From Paenibacillus sp. 1_12 (GTDB lineage: Bacteria > Bacillota > Bacilli > Paenibacillales > NBRC-103111), in the NCBI RefSeq assembly GCF_900114475.1, contig NZ_FOTE01000004.1, positions 313,580-377,579 of the forward strand: 64,000 nt of DNA, read 5' to 3'. Under the pieces are notes generated by a model. It saw only the letters and a program-made list of their open reading frames with translations, was not told the DNA's origin and ran no database searches. The translations under genes and the position numbers were made by a program. Position 1 is the stretch's first letter, and each line of letters starts with the position of its first letter. Shown in pieces: positions 46,478 through 54,966 of this stretch.

Positions 46478-48118
46478 ATGAACAAAAAATCCATTTATGT
46501 CGCTTCGATGATCAGTTTATCGCTTACTACAGCGCTGGCTGGTTGTTCCGAGAGCAAACCATCTGCGGGTACTGCAGCAAACGGGGACGCTTCAAAAGCA
46601 AAAAAAACCGTTAGCCTATCCATGTATGATCGTGGTAATATTCCTCCTGAAGTGGGAACGATTGAAAATAACCTGTGGACCAAATGGATACAAGAAAAAA
46701 CGAACATGAATATTACGTTCTCACCCGTGCCGCGGGGAGAATCCGTGCAAAAATTCAATACGCTGTTTGCATCGGGATCTGCTCCCAACCTGATTCAGGA
46801 ATATGATGGTGTGTTCCGAAATCAACTGTATAATCAAAAGCAAATAATTCCAATTGATGATATGATCAATAAATACAGCACGGTATATAAGGAGCAATTA
46901 ACGAAGTTCCCGCTGCTCAAAAAATTGGGTGTGAAGGATGACGGAAAGCTGTATGAGTTCGGCCGAGTGCTCGGTTATGTGCCCTATCATTACGTGCTTG
47001 TTCGTGAGGATTGGCTGAAAAAGCTGAATTTGAAGGCACCTGAAACGACTGAGGATTTATTTCAAATCGCCAAAGCATTTGCTAATCAGGACCCGGACGG
47101 CAACGGAAAGAAAGATACATATGGCTTGAACTTAAGTACAACGCTGCCCGGAAATGATCTGTGGGTTGATTATATGTTTCAGAACACAACCTGGGTCCTG
47201 CAGGATGGGAAGTGGGTTAAGGATTGGGACCGCGTCAAAGCGGCAACCGAATTCAAGAAGAAGCTGTTTGATGAGGGGATCATTGATAAAGACTATTTAA
47301 CTGATAAAAACGGCAAAAAGGCACAGCAGGATTTTGTTCAAGGTAAAACGGGCATCTATGGCACTGGCGGAGGTATCCGTGGTTTTTACAGCAGTGCTTA
47401 CGAAACGTTGAAAAAAAATGTGCCTGATGCGAAGCTGATCGCGATTCCGCTGCCGAAAAGTTCATTTGGCCAATTTACACCTCCATTTAATCCACCTGTT
47501 CAAATGACTTCGGTCGTCAATACCAGCACGAAGGATCAAGAGGCTGTGATGAAGCTGGTTGATTTCCTGAGCTCACCGGATATGATTAAAGCTTCATATT
47601 TTGGCCAGGAGGGTGTACATTATAAGCTTGAGAACGGTAAAGAAACGATCATCAATGCCGATAAAAATAAAAAAGAAGTCGATTGGCTCAGCGATTTGCG
47701 GATGATTGGCGGACAATATTTGTATAACGAGTTTGATACGCAAATTAAATCCTTTGATACGAGTAAGCCTGTGGAAAAAGAATTTGTGGATCTGATGAAC
47801 GAAGTATACAAAATTTATATTAACAAAGAACGGCCACTATCCAACATCACCTTGGGAGGTTATATGCCGCAGCTGCCTTCGGATATGGACTTCATTAATA
47901 AAACGTTGAACGACGCGACGAATCCGATTAAAGACTTATACAATAAAGCAATTGTCAGCGGCAGTGGTTATAGCGTTGAACAGGCTGATCAGGAAGCCAA
48001 ATCGCTGTGGAAAAAATCGGATGGCGATAAGCTGGAGAAATGGTATCAGGATTGGTATGGAAAAAATAAAGATCAATTGGTTACGCAAAAAGATTTGTTT
48101 GATATGAATTTCAAATAA
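46478..48118 (+). CDS. LplA-like sugar-binding lipoprotein (system D)
   Basis: A 546-residue lipoprotein with lipobox LAGC and Cys23. Paralogue of the first binding protein of system A: shared 'MYDRGNIPP'/'IYDRGNIPS', 'GTIENN', an EF-hand-like 'DPDGNGKKD', and 'GKTGIY'. It binds an unknown oligosaccharide for the permeases upstream. GAGGAGG lies 10 bases before ATG 46478; an in-frame ATG at 46460 is inside that site. Confidence 0.9.
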   Translation: MNKKSIYVASMISLSLTTALAGCSESKPSAGTAANGDASKAKKTVSLSMYDRGNIPPEVGTIENNLWTKWIQEKTNMNITFSPVPRGESVQKFNTLFASGSAPNLIQEYDGVFRNQLYNQKQIIPIDDMINKYSTVYKEQLTKFPLLKKLGVKDDGKLYEFGRVLGYVPYHYVLVREDWLKKLNLKAPETTEDLFQIAKAFANQDPDGNGKKDTYGLNLSTTLPGNDLWVDYMFQNTTWVLQDGKWVKDWDRVKAATEFKKKLFDEGIIDKDYLTDKNGKKAQQDFVQGKTGIYGTGGGIRGFYSSAYETLKKNVPDAKLIAIPLPKSSFGQFTPPFNPPVQMTSVVNTSTKDQEAVMKLVDFLSSPDMIKASYFGQEGVHYKLENGKETIINADKNKKEVDWLSDLRMIGGQYLYNEFDTQIKSFDTSKPVEKEFVDLMNEVYKIYINKERPLSNITLGGYMPQLPSDMDFINKTLNDATNPIKDLYNKAIVSGSGYSVEQADQEAKSLWKKSDGDKLEKWYQDWYGKNKDQLVTQKDLFDMNFK

Positions 48119-48191
48119 TCCCCTTAAGAGCCTAATTCAAAAAGTGAGGCCGCTGTACGCTCCTTAGTCTATAGTGGGATTGCCGAGTCAC

Positions 48192-48223
48192 AAGGCTGTC
48201 GACAGAATATCTGTTGGCAGCTT
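48192..48223 (+). terminator. Hairpin after the system D binding-protein gene
   Basis: AAGGCTG-ACAG pairs with CTGT-CAGCTT around AATAT. A pyrimidine-rich tail without a clean T run follows, so terminator strength is uncertain. Confidence 0.4.
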
Positions 48224-48240
48224 CTGTTCGCTTCTTTCTG

Positions 48241-48366
48241 TTTTCTCCGAAAACGAAGTCTATGCTTACGAAGTAAGTTTTCTCCGAAAACAAAGCTTAT
48301 GCTTACGTAGTAAGTTTTCTACGAAAACAAAGCTTATGCTCACGAAGTAAGTTTTCTCCGAAAACT
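48241..48366. repeat. Tandem array of a 37-base repeat
   Basis: Three full units (48241-48277, 48278-48314, 48315-48351) and 15 bases of a fourth, ending at the ribosome site of the next gene. Each unit holds two small inverted repeats: TTTTC-TCC-GAAAA and CTTAC-GAA-GTAAG. Units differ at a few bases, and the second unit's loop change (GTA) keeps its stem. There are no spacers, so this is not CRISPR. It may be a translational leader or a dispersed intergenic element. Confidence 0.85.
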
Positions 48367-48381
48367 TTTAGGAGGCACGCC

Positions 48382-50601
48382 ATGAGGACAAAAAATCCTT
48401 GGTTTTTTAAGTTGATCACGACCTACCTGCCAATCCTTTACGTGGTTGTGCTTGCGCTTAGCTTCCTGTTTTTCATGACACTTAGCGATTTGTCCAACAA
48501 ACAAACCGTGAAGTCGAACGAGGCCTTCACGAAATATGTAACCCAGCGGCTGGACTCCTTACTTGAAAATATAGACCAAATCACCATCACAGAGATCAAT
48601 ACCAATAATGAGCTGCAAAAATATATGTTTCAAAAATATGACGGCGAAAGCCCTTATTTATTGAATAGCACGATCTCCAATCGTTTTAGTAAAATAAAAA
48701 TGAGTTTTCCTATGATTCATTCGATTTATTTTTACCGGATCTCCGACCAAAGCATATTGAGTCTCGAATCGATGCATACTTTGGATCGTTTTCCTGACCG
48801 TGATTTTATTGTTACAGAAATTGAAAAGCCTTTTTCAAGCTACTGGACGAATAAAAGACAATATAAGGAGTTTGAAACTCAAGTCTCGTCGGTTCCCGTA
48901 CTTTCACTGGTCAAAAAGCTTCCGATGTTCACCAGTCCTTATGGTATTTTAGTAATTAATATCGATATTAATGCGTTTCAAGCCCTTTTGCAGGATATGT
49001 CCAAGCAAACTGTCAGCTATGTGAAGCTGTTCGATAAGCAAGAAAATTTGTTGGCTGCCAGTATTGGAGCAGGGGAACGGGACCTGTATTCGCTTCGCTC
49101 TAGCGTCTCCGGTCTGGAGGTTCGCAGTGGATTGAAGGATGGTTATGAATACGGACTTTTGTCCGAGTTATATTCGAATTGGATCATTGCTGGGATGATT
49201 CTGGTTCTACTGGCGACAATTGGTACCATTTATTTGTCCAAAAGATATGCCAGACCTATTGATGCCAGCGTCAATCGAATTTCGGATTTTTTCAGTAAGC
49301 AAAAATTAGATAACACGAGCCGGGAGCTCCTGCATTTTGTTGATTCAGCCGTGGATCAAATCATTGACTATGCAAATCGATATCAGAGTCAAAGCGATAC
49401 GAATATGTTATACAGAAAAAAACATTTTTTCCATGAGCTATTGGATGGGGATCGGGATATTGATAAGGTTGAATATCGTGAGGAAATGAAGAGCTTCGGT
49501 TTGCAGCCGGATGGTGTAGAATTCGCCGTGTTCCTGGTGGAAATCGACCGAATGAGCGATTTTTCACAAAACTATACATACAGAGACCAATATTTATTAA
49601 AGTTCGTCATTACGAATGTATGGGATGAGCTGGCTGCCGAGCAGGATTTGAAGGTTTGGAGCGAATGGATGTCTGCGGAAACGTTGGGAGTCATGTTCAG
49701 CTCGGAGAGCCGTTACGAAGAGGTTCAGTCGGCGCAAATGATTGAGATTGGAGAGAAGCTGAGGGAGTGGGTGGAGACCAATCTGAAATTCACGGTAACG
49801 ATCGGCATCGGTACCACGCTTGAGCAGCTGTCAGGCATTCGTAAATCGTATCAGCAGGCAAAAGAAGCACTCCAGCTTAAAACTTCCATTGGGAACAACC
49901 GGGTCATCGCCTACAAAGAAACGGTACGCCAAACGGAAGCTGAGCTGTTTGATCTATTAGAGCTTATCAGGTCCATCACACAATTATATAAAAGTGGAAA
50001 TGAGGATTGGCGGAAGCAATTCGAGTACTTTTTTGCGGTGCTTGGAAAAGGTGGTCATACCTCTAAGGAAATCATCAATTTAATCAATTATATGTGTTTT
50101 ACCTTCACCAAGGAGCTTTCCGATTTTCCGGCAGAGTATGTGGAGATGTGGAAGCAAACAGCGCTTGGCCCTATGACTGAAGCTCTCCAAATATTTGAAA
50201 CGGCAGAAGAAATCAAGCAAATCTATTTGTCTGTATTAATTCAGGTGGAGGAGAACTGGAAAGGGATTCGTGAGAGCCGCAACAACCGTCATCTCATTTA
50301 TCAGGTGAGGCAGTATATTGAGGAGCATTATGCCAATTCAGATATGTCGCTGCAATTATTAAGCGAACAATTTGGGATGAATAAAAGCTATGTAAGCCGC
50401 ATTTTCAAGGACGAATTTGGTGAGAACTTCGTAGATTATTTGGCTGGAATCCGCATACAACATGCCAAGCAGCTGCTTGACAATACACAGCTCCCGATCC
50501 AGGATATTGCTGTCCAAATTGGCTATGTGCATTATTTTACCTTTATTCGTGCCTTTAAAAAATCGATCGGGATATCCCCAAGCGATTATCGAAAAAAATA
50601 A
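48382..50601 (+). CDS. Membrane-bound AraC-family regulator (system D)
   Basis: A 739-residue one-component regulator. TM1 lies near 11-33, an extracytoplasmic sensor of about 230 residues follows, then TM2 near 266-286, a long cytoplasmic linker and a C-terminal AraC domain ('LQLLSEQFGMNKSYVSRIF', 'IQDIAVQIGYVHYFTF'). It joins sensing and DNA binding in one chain and so replaces the kinase/regulator pair of system A. GGAGG lies 8 bases before ATG 48382, right after the 37-base repeats. It probably controls the promoter at 44437-44545. Confidence 0.88.
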   Translation: MRTKNPWFFKLITTYLPILYVVVLALSFLFFMTLSDLSNKQTVKSNEAFTKYVTQRLDSLLENIDQITITEINTNNELQKYMFQKYDGESPYLLNSTISNRFSKIKMSFPMIHSIYFYRISDQSILSLESMHTLDRFPDRDFIVTEIEKPFSSYWTNKRQYKEFETQVSSVPVLSLVKKLPMFTSPYGILVINIDINAFQALLQDMSKQTVSYVKLFDKQENLLAASIGAGERDLYSLRSSVSGLEVRSGLKDGYEYGLLSELYSNWIIAGMILVLLATIGTIYLSKRYARPIDASVNRISDFFSKQKLDNTSRELLHFVDSAVDQIIDYANRYQSQSDTNMLYRKKHFFHELLDGDRDIDKVEYREEMKSFGLQPDGVEFAVFLVEIDRMSDFSQNYTYRDQYLLKFVITNVWDELAAEQDLKVWSEWMSAETLGVMFSSESRYEEVQSAQMIEIGEKLREWVETNLKFTVTIGIGTTLEQLSGIRKSYQQAKEALQLKTSIGNNRVIAYKETVRQTEAELFDLLELIRSITQLYKSGNEDWRKQFEYFFAVLGKGGHTSKEIINLINYMCFTFTKELSDFPAEYVEMWKQTALGPMTEALQIFETAEEIKQIYLSVLIQVEENWKGIRESRNNRHLIYQVRQYIEEHYANSDMSLQLLSEQFGMNKSYVSRIFKDEFGENFVDYLAGIRIQHAKQLLDNTQLPIQDIAVQIGYVHYFTFIRAFKKSIGISPSDYRKK

Positions 50602-50757
50602 GCAAGAATTGTCAATGGAAGAAATTGAAGTAGTTATTGCAAGCCCTGCAGCATGGCACTTCGGAAGGCGCACACAATCAGCTTTTTGCGGAAGCTCGTG
50701 ATCTACACAGATGGGAGCAAATAAGAAGTTTGGCTTACTGCGCCGATGAAAGTGTGG

Positions 50758-51660
50758 TTAAGATCCATATTGAATTTCAGTTAATGCATATACATGTTTA
50801 AGAAACTGCTCAGACGCAGGGGACAGATCTTCATCAGACCTACGGTAAACGGCGATTGGATTAGGCGCGTAGATATCTTCCACGTAAACTCTGGCTAATG
50901 CTTGCTGATGGATATATTCAGCTGCCTCCAGAGCCGATATGAAGGTGGCCCCATAGCCTGAAATAACTGCACGCATTGTTTCGTGCTGGCCATTAAACTG
51001 TAAGCCAATCTGTGGGAGTTGAACTTGATGCTGTCGGCAAAGGGCGAATAAGGTTTCACGTGAAGAGCTGCCTTCCTCACGAAGCACGAACGGCTGCTGC
51101 AGCATCAAAGCCAGAGATACCGTCATCCCAGCAAGCGGATGTTTGGCCGGAACGACAAACCATAGCTCATCATTCAGAAGCTCCTCGCGAAGCAAGCCTT
51201 CCGGGGCTTCTTTGCTGCCTCCAACGAACGCCAAATCTGCCTCATAATGCAGCAGCTCGTTGAACGACGCGCGTGAGTTGGATGTGGTTAATGACATTTC
51301 GATTCGCTCGTGCTTGGTCTTGAAAGCTGCCATCCAGGCAGGCAATAAGTGATTGGCAGGGAGATATGTAGCAGCTAATCGCAGCTTACCAAGTGAACCT
51401 TCGCGATACGCAGTAATCTGCCTTGTCATTTCAAGCTCTAAAGCAAACAGTCTTGCTGCCTGCGTATAAACGAGCCCTCCAGCTTCAGTTAAAATAACTC
51501 CACGCCCATGTGGAGATAACAAAGTGAGGGCAAGCTCCTTCTCCAGATTGCGGATTTGTGCAGTTACGGCTGGCTGACTGATGTGCAGGACCGCGGCAGC
51601 TTTAGTCACACTACCGAGAGAAGCAACCTCATAAAAAAGCCTTAATGCATGCAGATTCAT
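50758..51660 (-). CDS. LysR-family transcriptional regulator
   Basis: A 300-residue regulator: winged helix at the N-terminus ('VTKAAAVLHISQPAVTAQI' near 18-36) and a two-lobed substrate-binding domain from about 90. GGAGGTTA lies before the ATG. It is divergent from the threonine synthase gene, with palindromes between them, the usual layout for a LysR protein controlling its neighbour and itself. The effector is unknown, perhaps an amino-acid pathway metabolite. Confidence 0.9.
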   Translation of the reverse strand: MNLHALRLFYEVASLGSVTKAAAVLHISQPAVTAQIRNLEKELALTLLSPHGRGVILTEAGGLVYTQAARLFALELEMTRQITAYREGSLGKLRLAATYLPANHLLPAWMAAFKTKHERIEMSLTTSNSRASFNELLHYEADLAFVGGSKEAPEGLLREELLNDELWFVVPAKHPLAGMTVSLALMLQQPFVLREEGSSSRETLFALCRQHQVQLPQIGLQFNGQHETMRAVISGYGATFISALEAAEYIHQQALARVYVEDIYAPNPIAVYRRSDEDLSPASEQFLKHVYALTEIQYGS

Positions 51661-51686
51661 TCTTAGGGTAACCTCCGTTTTAATGT

Positions 51687-51713
51687 ATCAATTAAATTGA
51701 TGTTTTCATCAAA
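51687..51713. promoter_or_regulatory. Overlapping palindromes in the LysR/threonine synthase intergenic region
   Basis: ATCAATTAAATTGAT (51687-51701) is a perfect 15-base palindrome containing the LysR T-N11-A pattern. It overlaps TTGATG-TTTT-CATCAA (51698-51713). Likely operator of the LysR protein. Confidence 0.6.
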
Positions 51714-51812
51714 AATAAATATTATATTTATGATTCGTTTTTTTCTATTGTAAGAGATAAGCAGCAGTGCTGCAATGGCTGCCTTTTATCATAGAAGGAG
51801 ACGGTGAATGCG

Positions 51813-53099
51813 ATGAAATTTGTTTGTTTTGATTGTGAGAGGGCTTATATGCTGCAGGAAAGAAGCAATCCGTTTTTATGTGATTGCGGAGGCTTGCTGG
51901 AGGTCAAACATGATTTTCAAAAAGTAGATGTAGTGCGGTTAAAGCTGGAGTTCGATAAAAGATTGACGGAACGCATGTCTTCATGGGCAAGTGGTGTGTG
52001 GCGGTATAAAGAATTGATTTATCCGGAAATGCCGGAAGCTTATATAACGAGTAGATATGAAGGGAATACGGGACTGTATCCATCTGAAACCTTGGCCCAA
52101 TTTGCCGGTGTACGCAAGCTCATGCTGAAGGCGCAGAGCGAGAATCCGAGCGGATCTTTTAAGGATAACGGAATGTCGGTGGCAGTTTCTCATGGCCGGT
52201 CGTTGGGTTATACACGATTTACTTGTACATCAACGGGAAATACATCGTCATCACTTGCTATGTATGCTGCATGGGCAGGGTGCTCATCGTATGTATTTCT
52301 TCCCAGACATCATATATCCATGAATAAAGTGCTGCAAACTCTCGCTTATGGCGCACAGGTGATATCGTTTGAGGGTACTTACGATGATGGGATCCGTTTT
52401 AGTGAGCTCCATAGTGAACAACTTGGCTTATACGTGTGCAATTCGATCAATCCTTTTCGAATCGAAGGCCAGAAGAGTATCGTATTTGAAATTGCCCAAC
52501 AGCTTCGCTGGCAGATGCCGGATTGGATCGTAGTTCCGGGAGGCGCATTAAGCAATGCAACAGCGTTAGGCAAAGGCTTGCACGAGTTAAAGGAGCTGGG
52601 GTTTATTGACAAGCTGCCCCGAGTTGCCGTCGTTCAGGCGGAGGGGGCTAGTCCGTTTCATCAGTTGGTTGCCCAGGGGGATGTCCAGTTGAAGCCTGCA
52701 TTAAATCCTTATACACGAGCAACGGCAATGAATATCGGGAATCCGCCCAGCTGGAAGAAAGCACTGCACTATGCCATCCTGCATACTGAAGGAGTGACGG
52801 TTTCCGTGACTGACGAGGAGATCATGCTGGCCAAAGGTATGATCAACCGAAGCGGTATTGGCTGTGAGCCTGCATCTGCGGCTTCAGTTGCAGGACTGAG
52901 AAAGCTTGCTGGCGCAGGTATTATTGACAAGGAATGTACAGTAGTATGCTTGCTTACCGGACATATTTTGAAGGATACGGAGGCGATACAGGAGGTTTAC
53001 AATGGAGATAGGACCTCTGCTGCACCAACGAATCCAATGTTGCAGACATCGAACCTGACTGTGGAAGAGGTGCGACCCTATATTGCGGATCGGCAATAA
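51813..53099 (+). CDS. thrC: Threonine synthase (PLP-dependent, zinc-ribbon type)
   Basis: A 428-residue PLP fold II enzyme that makes threonine from O-phosphohomoserine. An N-terminal zinc ribbon has Cys5, Cys8, Cys23 and Cys25; the PLP lysine is Lys117 in 'NPSGSFKDNG'; 'TSTGNTSSS' follows near 140 and 'VVPGGALSNA' near 230. The zinc ribbon marks the longer archaeal-like group. ATG 51813 starts at the ribbon; GTG 51804 is possible but sits only 3 bases after AAGGAG. A specialised paralogue acting on a similar substrate cannot be excluded. Confidence 0.8.
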   Translation: MKFVCFDCERAYMLQERSNPFLCDCGGLLEVKHDFQKVDVVRLKLEFDKRLTERMSSWASGVWRYKELIYPEMPEAYITSRYEGNTGLYPSETLAQFAGVRKLMLKAQSENPSGSFKDNGMSVAVSHGRSLGYTRFTCTSTGNTSSSLAMYAAWAGCSSYVFLPRHHISMNKVLQTLAYGAQVISFEGTYDDGIRFSELHSEQLGLYVCNSINPFRIEGQKSIVFEIAQQLRWQMPDWIVVPGGALSNATALGKGLHELKELGFIDKLPRVAVVQAEGASPFHQLVAQGDVQLKPALNPYTRATAMNIGNPPSWKKALHYAILHTEGVTVSVTDEEIMLAKGMINRSGIGCEPASAASVAGLRKLAGAGIIDKECTVVCLLTGHILKDTEAIQEVYNGDRTSAAPTNPMLQTSNLTVEEVRPYIADRQ

Positions 53100-53185
53100 C
53101 TATTAAATAGCTGTACAATGGGTTGATTTCCATGGACGGTTTCTTTACAATAGGGAGAAAAGCATACAGGGAGTGGACAGAGGAA

Positions 53186-53488
53186 ATGAATGTTAAAATT
53201 TCACGTAATGCAGCTAAGATCTTACTGGCTGAGCTGGAAAAAGAAGAAGACAAGGATTTGAAGGTTCGTATTTACATTACGCACAGCCATGGTGACCATG
53301 CGCATTACGGTATGGGTATGGACAAGCCGACTGACGATGATGTAGTGGTAAGCACCGATAAAGGAATTGATGTGGTTTTGAAGAAGGACGAGCCTTTACT
53401 GGATGGAATCCGTATCGATTATTTCTACACGCCGGAGGAAGGCTTCGCAGTCACCAATCCGGGTAAAGGAAATCACGGCGACCACTAA
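53186..53488 (+). CDS. HesB/IscA-like domain protein without cysteines
   Basis: A 100-residue cytoplasmic protein resembling the HesB/YadR group ('VKISRNAAKILLAELEK' at the start, 'GIDVVLKKDEPLLDGIRIDYF' pattern near 60-80). The three Cys that hold iron-sulfur clusters in IscA are absent; there is no Cys at all, and the tail is His-rich ('NHGDH'). So it may bind metal otherwise or not at all. The start at 53186 follows the family; in-frame ATG 53132 would add 18 residues. It lies just before a YuzB-family gene. Confidence 0.65.
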   Translation: MNVKISRNAAKILLAELEKEEDKDLKVRIYITHSHGDHAHYGMGMDKPTDDDVVVSTDKGIDVVLKKDEPLLDGIRIDYFYTPEEGFAVTNPGKGNHGDH

Positions 53489-53525
53489 GCTTTGCTTTCA
53501 TGGGAAACGAGAGGATTTGTAAGTT

Positions 53526-53747
53526 ATGGCGAACGATATTCGCGTCTGTGATAAGTGCAAACATATGAAGATGAAGACGGCCGTATCGAAGCTGCAAAAG
53601 CTGGCCCCGGACGCCGACATCAAGATAGCTTGCAAATCTTATTGCGGTCCTTGCTCACGATTTGCTTTTATTTATATAAATGGGCGTTATGTGACTGGGG
53701 CTACTGAGGACGAAGCGATTGAAAAAGTTAAGAAATATGTGAAATAG
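53526..53747 (+). CDS. YuzB-family (DUF1450) small protein
   Basis: A 73-residue cytoplasmic protein with 'VCDKCKHM' at 7-14 and 'CKSYCGPCSRFAF' near 35-47, the conserved cysteines of DUF1450/YuzB proteins, whose function is unknown. The thioredoxin-like size and Cys pattern suggest a redox or metal role. GAGAGGA lies before the ATG. A strong terminator follows. Confidence 0.85.
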   Translation: MANDIRVCDKCKHMKMKTAVSKLQKLAPDADIKIACKSYCGPCSRFAFIYINGRYVTGATEDEAIEKVKKYVK

Positions 53748-53801
53748 ATTAATGCAGCCCTTGCTGTATGATAATTGAAAATTCCGAAAATGGAGTGTCC
53801 C

Positions 53802-53834
53802 AAAAGTCTTTTGCCATCGGCAAAAGACTTTTTT
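53802..53834 (+). terminator. Terminator after the YuzB-family gene
   Basis: A perfect 14-bp stem, AAAAGTCTTTTGCC with GGCAAAAGACTTTT, a 3-base loop and more T. Confidence 0.95.
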
Positions 53835-53985
53835 ATATTGGACTCCACTCCAATTTTATGGAACAATAATGTTATGTGAAAATTACAAAATCATTTTTGT
53901 AGGAATTGGTTCATATTCATAAAATCTGACCGAAAAAAATGGAAAATATTTACAAGATAGAATGTTTATAAGGATGATGATACGC

Positions 53986-54582
53986 ATGAACGATTTTTAT
54001 CAAAGCCATATTATATTAGAAAATGATATTATCAAGCTAATACCATTTAACGAAAAATACGAAAACGACCTGCGGCAGATCATATTTGATAAGGAAATTA
54101 CAAAATTTACTGGAAATCATATTGTTAGTGATCAGGATTTAAAGAACTATATAAATAGTACACTAAAAAGCCGAAACGAGAAAATATCTTATCCTTTTAT
54201 TGTTATTGACAAGGCATCAGGCCAAGTCGCTGGATCAACACGTTTTGGAAACATATTGTTTCATAGTAAGAGACTTGAAATAGGGTGGACTTGGTACGGA
54301 GATGCATTTAGAGGTAAGGGTATTAACAAGGCTTCGAAATTTGAGTTATTGAGATACGCTTTTGAAGAAATGGACTTTAACCGTGTTCAATTTAGTGTGG
54401 ATATAGAAAATATAAGATCACAAAAGGCTGTTCTCCGTATTGGAGCCAAACAAGAAGGAGTCTTTAGAAATAACTACATAAATGCAAAAGGAGATCCGAG
54501 AGATGATGTTTATTTTAGCATCATAAAGTCCGAATGGCCTGATATTAAAAGTACAGTATTTAGCGAATTTACTTTTGATTGA
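53986..54582 (+). CDS. GNAT N-acetyltransferase (RimJ/RimL-like)
   Basis: A 198-residue protein with the RimJ/RimL pattern: 'RLEIGWTWYGDAFRGKGINK' near 90-109 is the acetyl-CoA region, and 'VDIENIRSQKAVLRIGA' follows. It acts on an amine or protein N-terminus in the cytoplasm. ATG 53986 has AAGGATG 11 bases upstream; ATG 53974 and 53977 are alternatives within or near that site. It is clearly more AT-rich than its neighbours and may be acquired. Confidence 0.8.
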   Translation: MNDFYQSHIILENDIIKLIPFNEKYENDLRQIIFDKEITKFTGNHIVSDQDLKNYINSTLKSRNEKISYPFIVIDKASGQVAGSTRFGNILFHSKRLEIGWTWYGDAFRGKGINKASKFELLRYAFEEMDFNRVQFSVDIENIRSQKAVLRIGAKQEGVFRNNYINAKGDPRDDVYFSIIKSEWPDIKSTVFSEFTFD

Positions 54583-54789
54583 TTTCTATATCAAATCGTT
54601 TTGATTCTTCTAACGAGGAACCTCAATTCAACAATTTCTGTCTAAAAATTTATTTTCTTCGAACATTAAAAATATATTTAGGTAATTTGACCTGTATAAT
54701 ATGACGAATTGGGACCCCAGATTCATTTATTATGACCTTCTTATCTTATATGCTAAAGTTGTCGAATAATAGTAGATCTTACTCTCGAT

Positions 54790-54880
54790 AATAGCAAAGC
54801 AAGTGGAAGCTTGTGACGCAAAACTATAGGGGCTTATGGTGCAAGAAGGACGCACACAGCCAGCCAGCTGCCGAAGGACT
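54790..54880 (+). ncRNA. Cyclic-di-GMP class I riboswitch aptamer
   Basis: The GEMM-I core is readable in order: GCAAAGC, a hairpin GCAAGT-GGAA-GCTTGT with a GNRA loop (GGAA, 54805-54808), GTGACGCAAA (54813-54822), CTATAGGGG, a second hairpin with GTGC/GCAC, and GCCAGCTGCCGAAG (54863-54876). This matches the c-di-GMP-I pattern of Bacilli. A terminator follows 20 bases later, then the 98-residue gene. The rest of the 384-base gap (54583-54966) holds no gene. Whether ligand raises or lowers expression cannot be read with certainty. Confidence 0.85.
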
Positions 54881-54900
54881 GTGACGCGCATATTAACTGC

Positions 54901-54934
54901 GACTCCTGACCGGTTATTGATCAGGAGTCTTTTT
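54901..54934 (+). terminator. Terminator forming the riboswitch expression platform
   Basis: GACTCCTGA (54901-54909) pairs with TCAGGAGTC (54921-54929), followed by TTTTT. Its place between the aptamer and the start codon makes it the likely switch element. Confidence 0.88.
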
Positions 54935-54966
54935 GTGTAAAAGATAAGAGAGGTGGATTATCATAT

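Noticed and set aside
48241-48366. CRISPR array
   Set aside because: The 37-base units are directly adjacent without spacers, there are only three to four, and no cas gene is in the window.
50602-50757. 28-codon frame at 50614 after the AraC regulator
   Set aside because: No ribosome site and no resemblance to known peptides; the 155-base gap shows nothing convincing.
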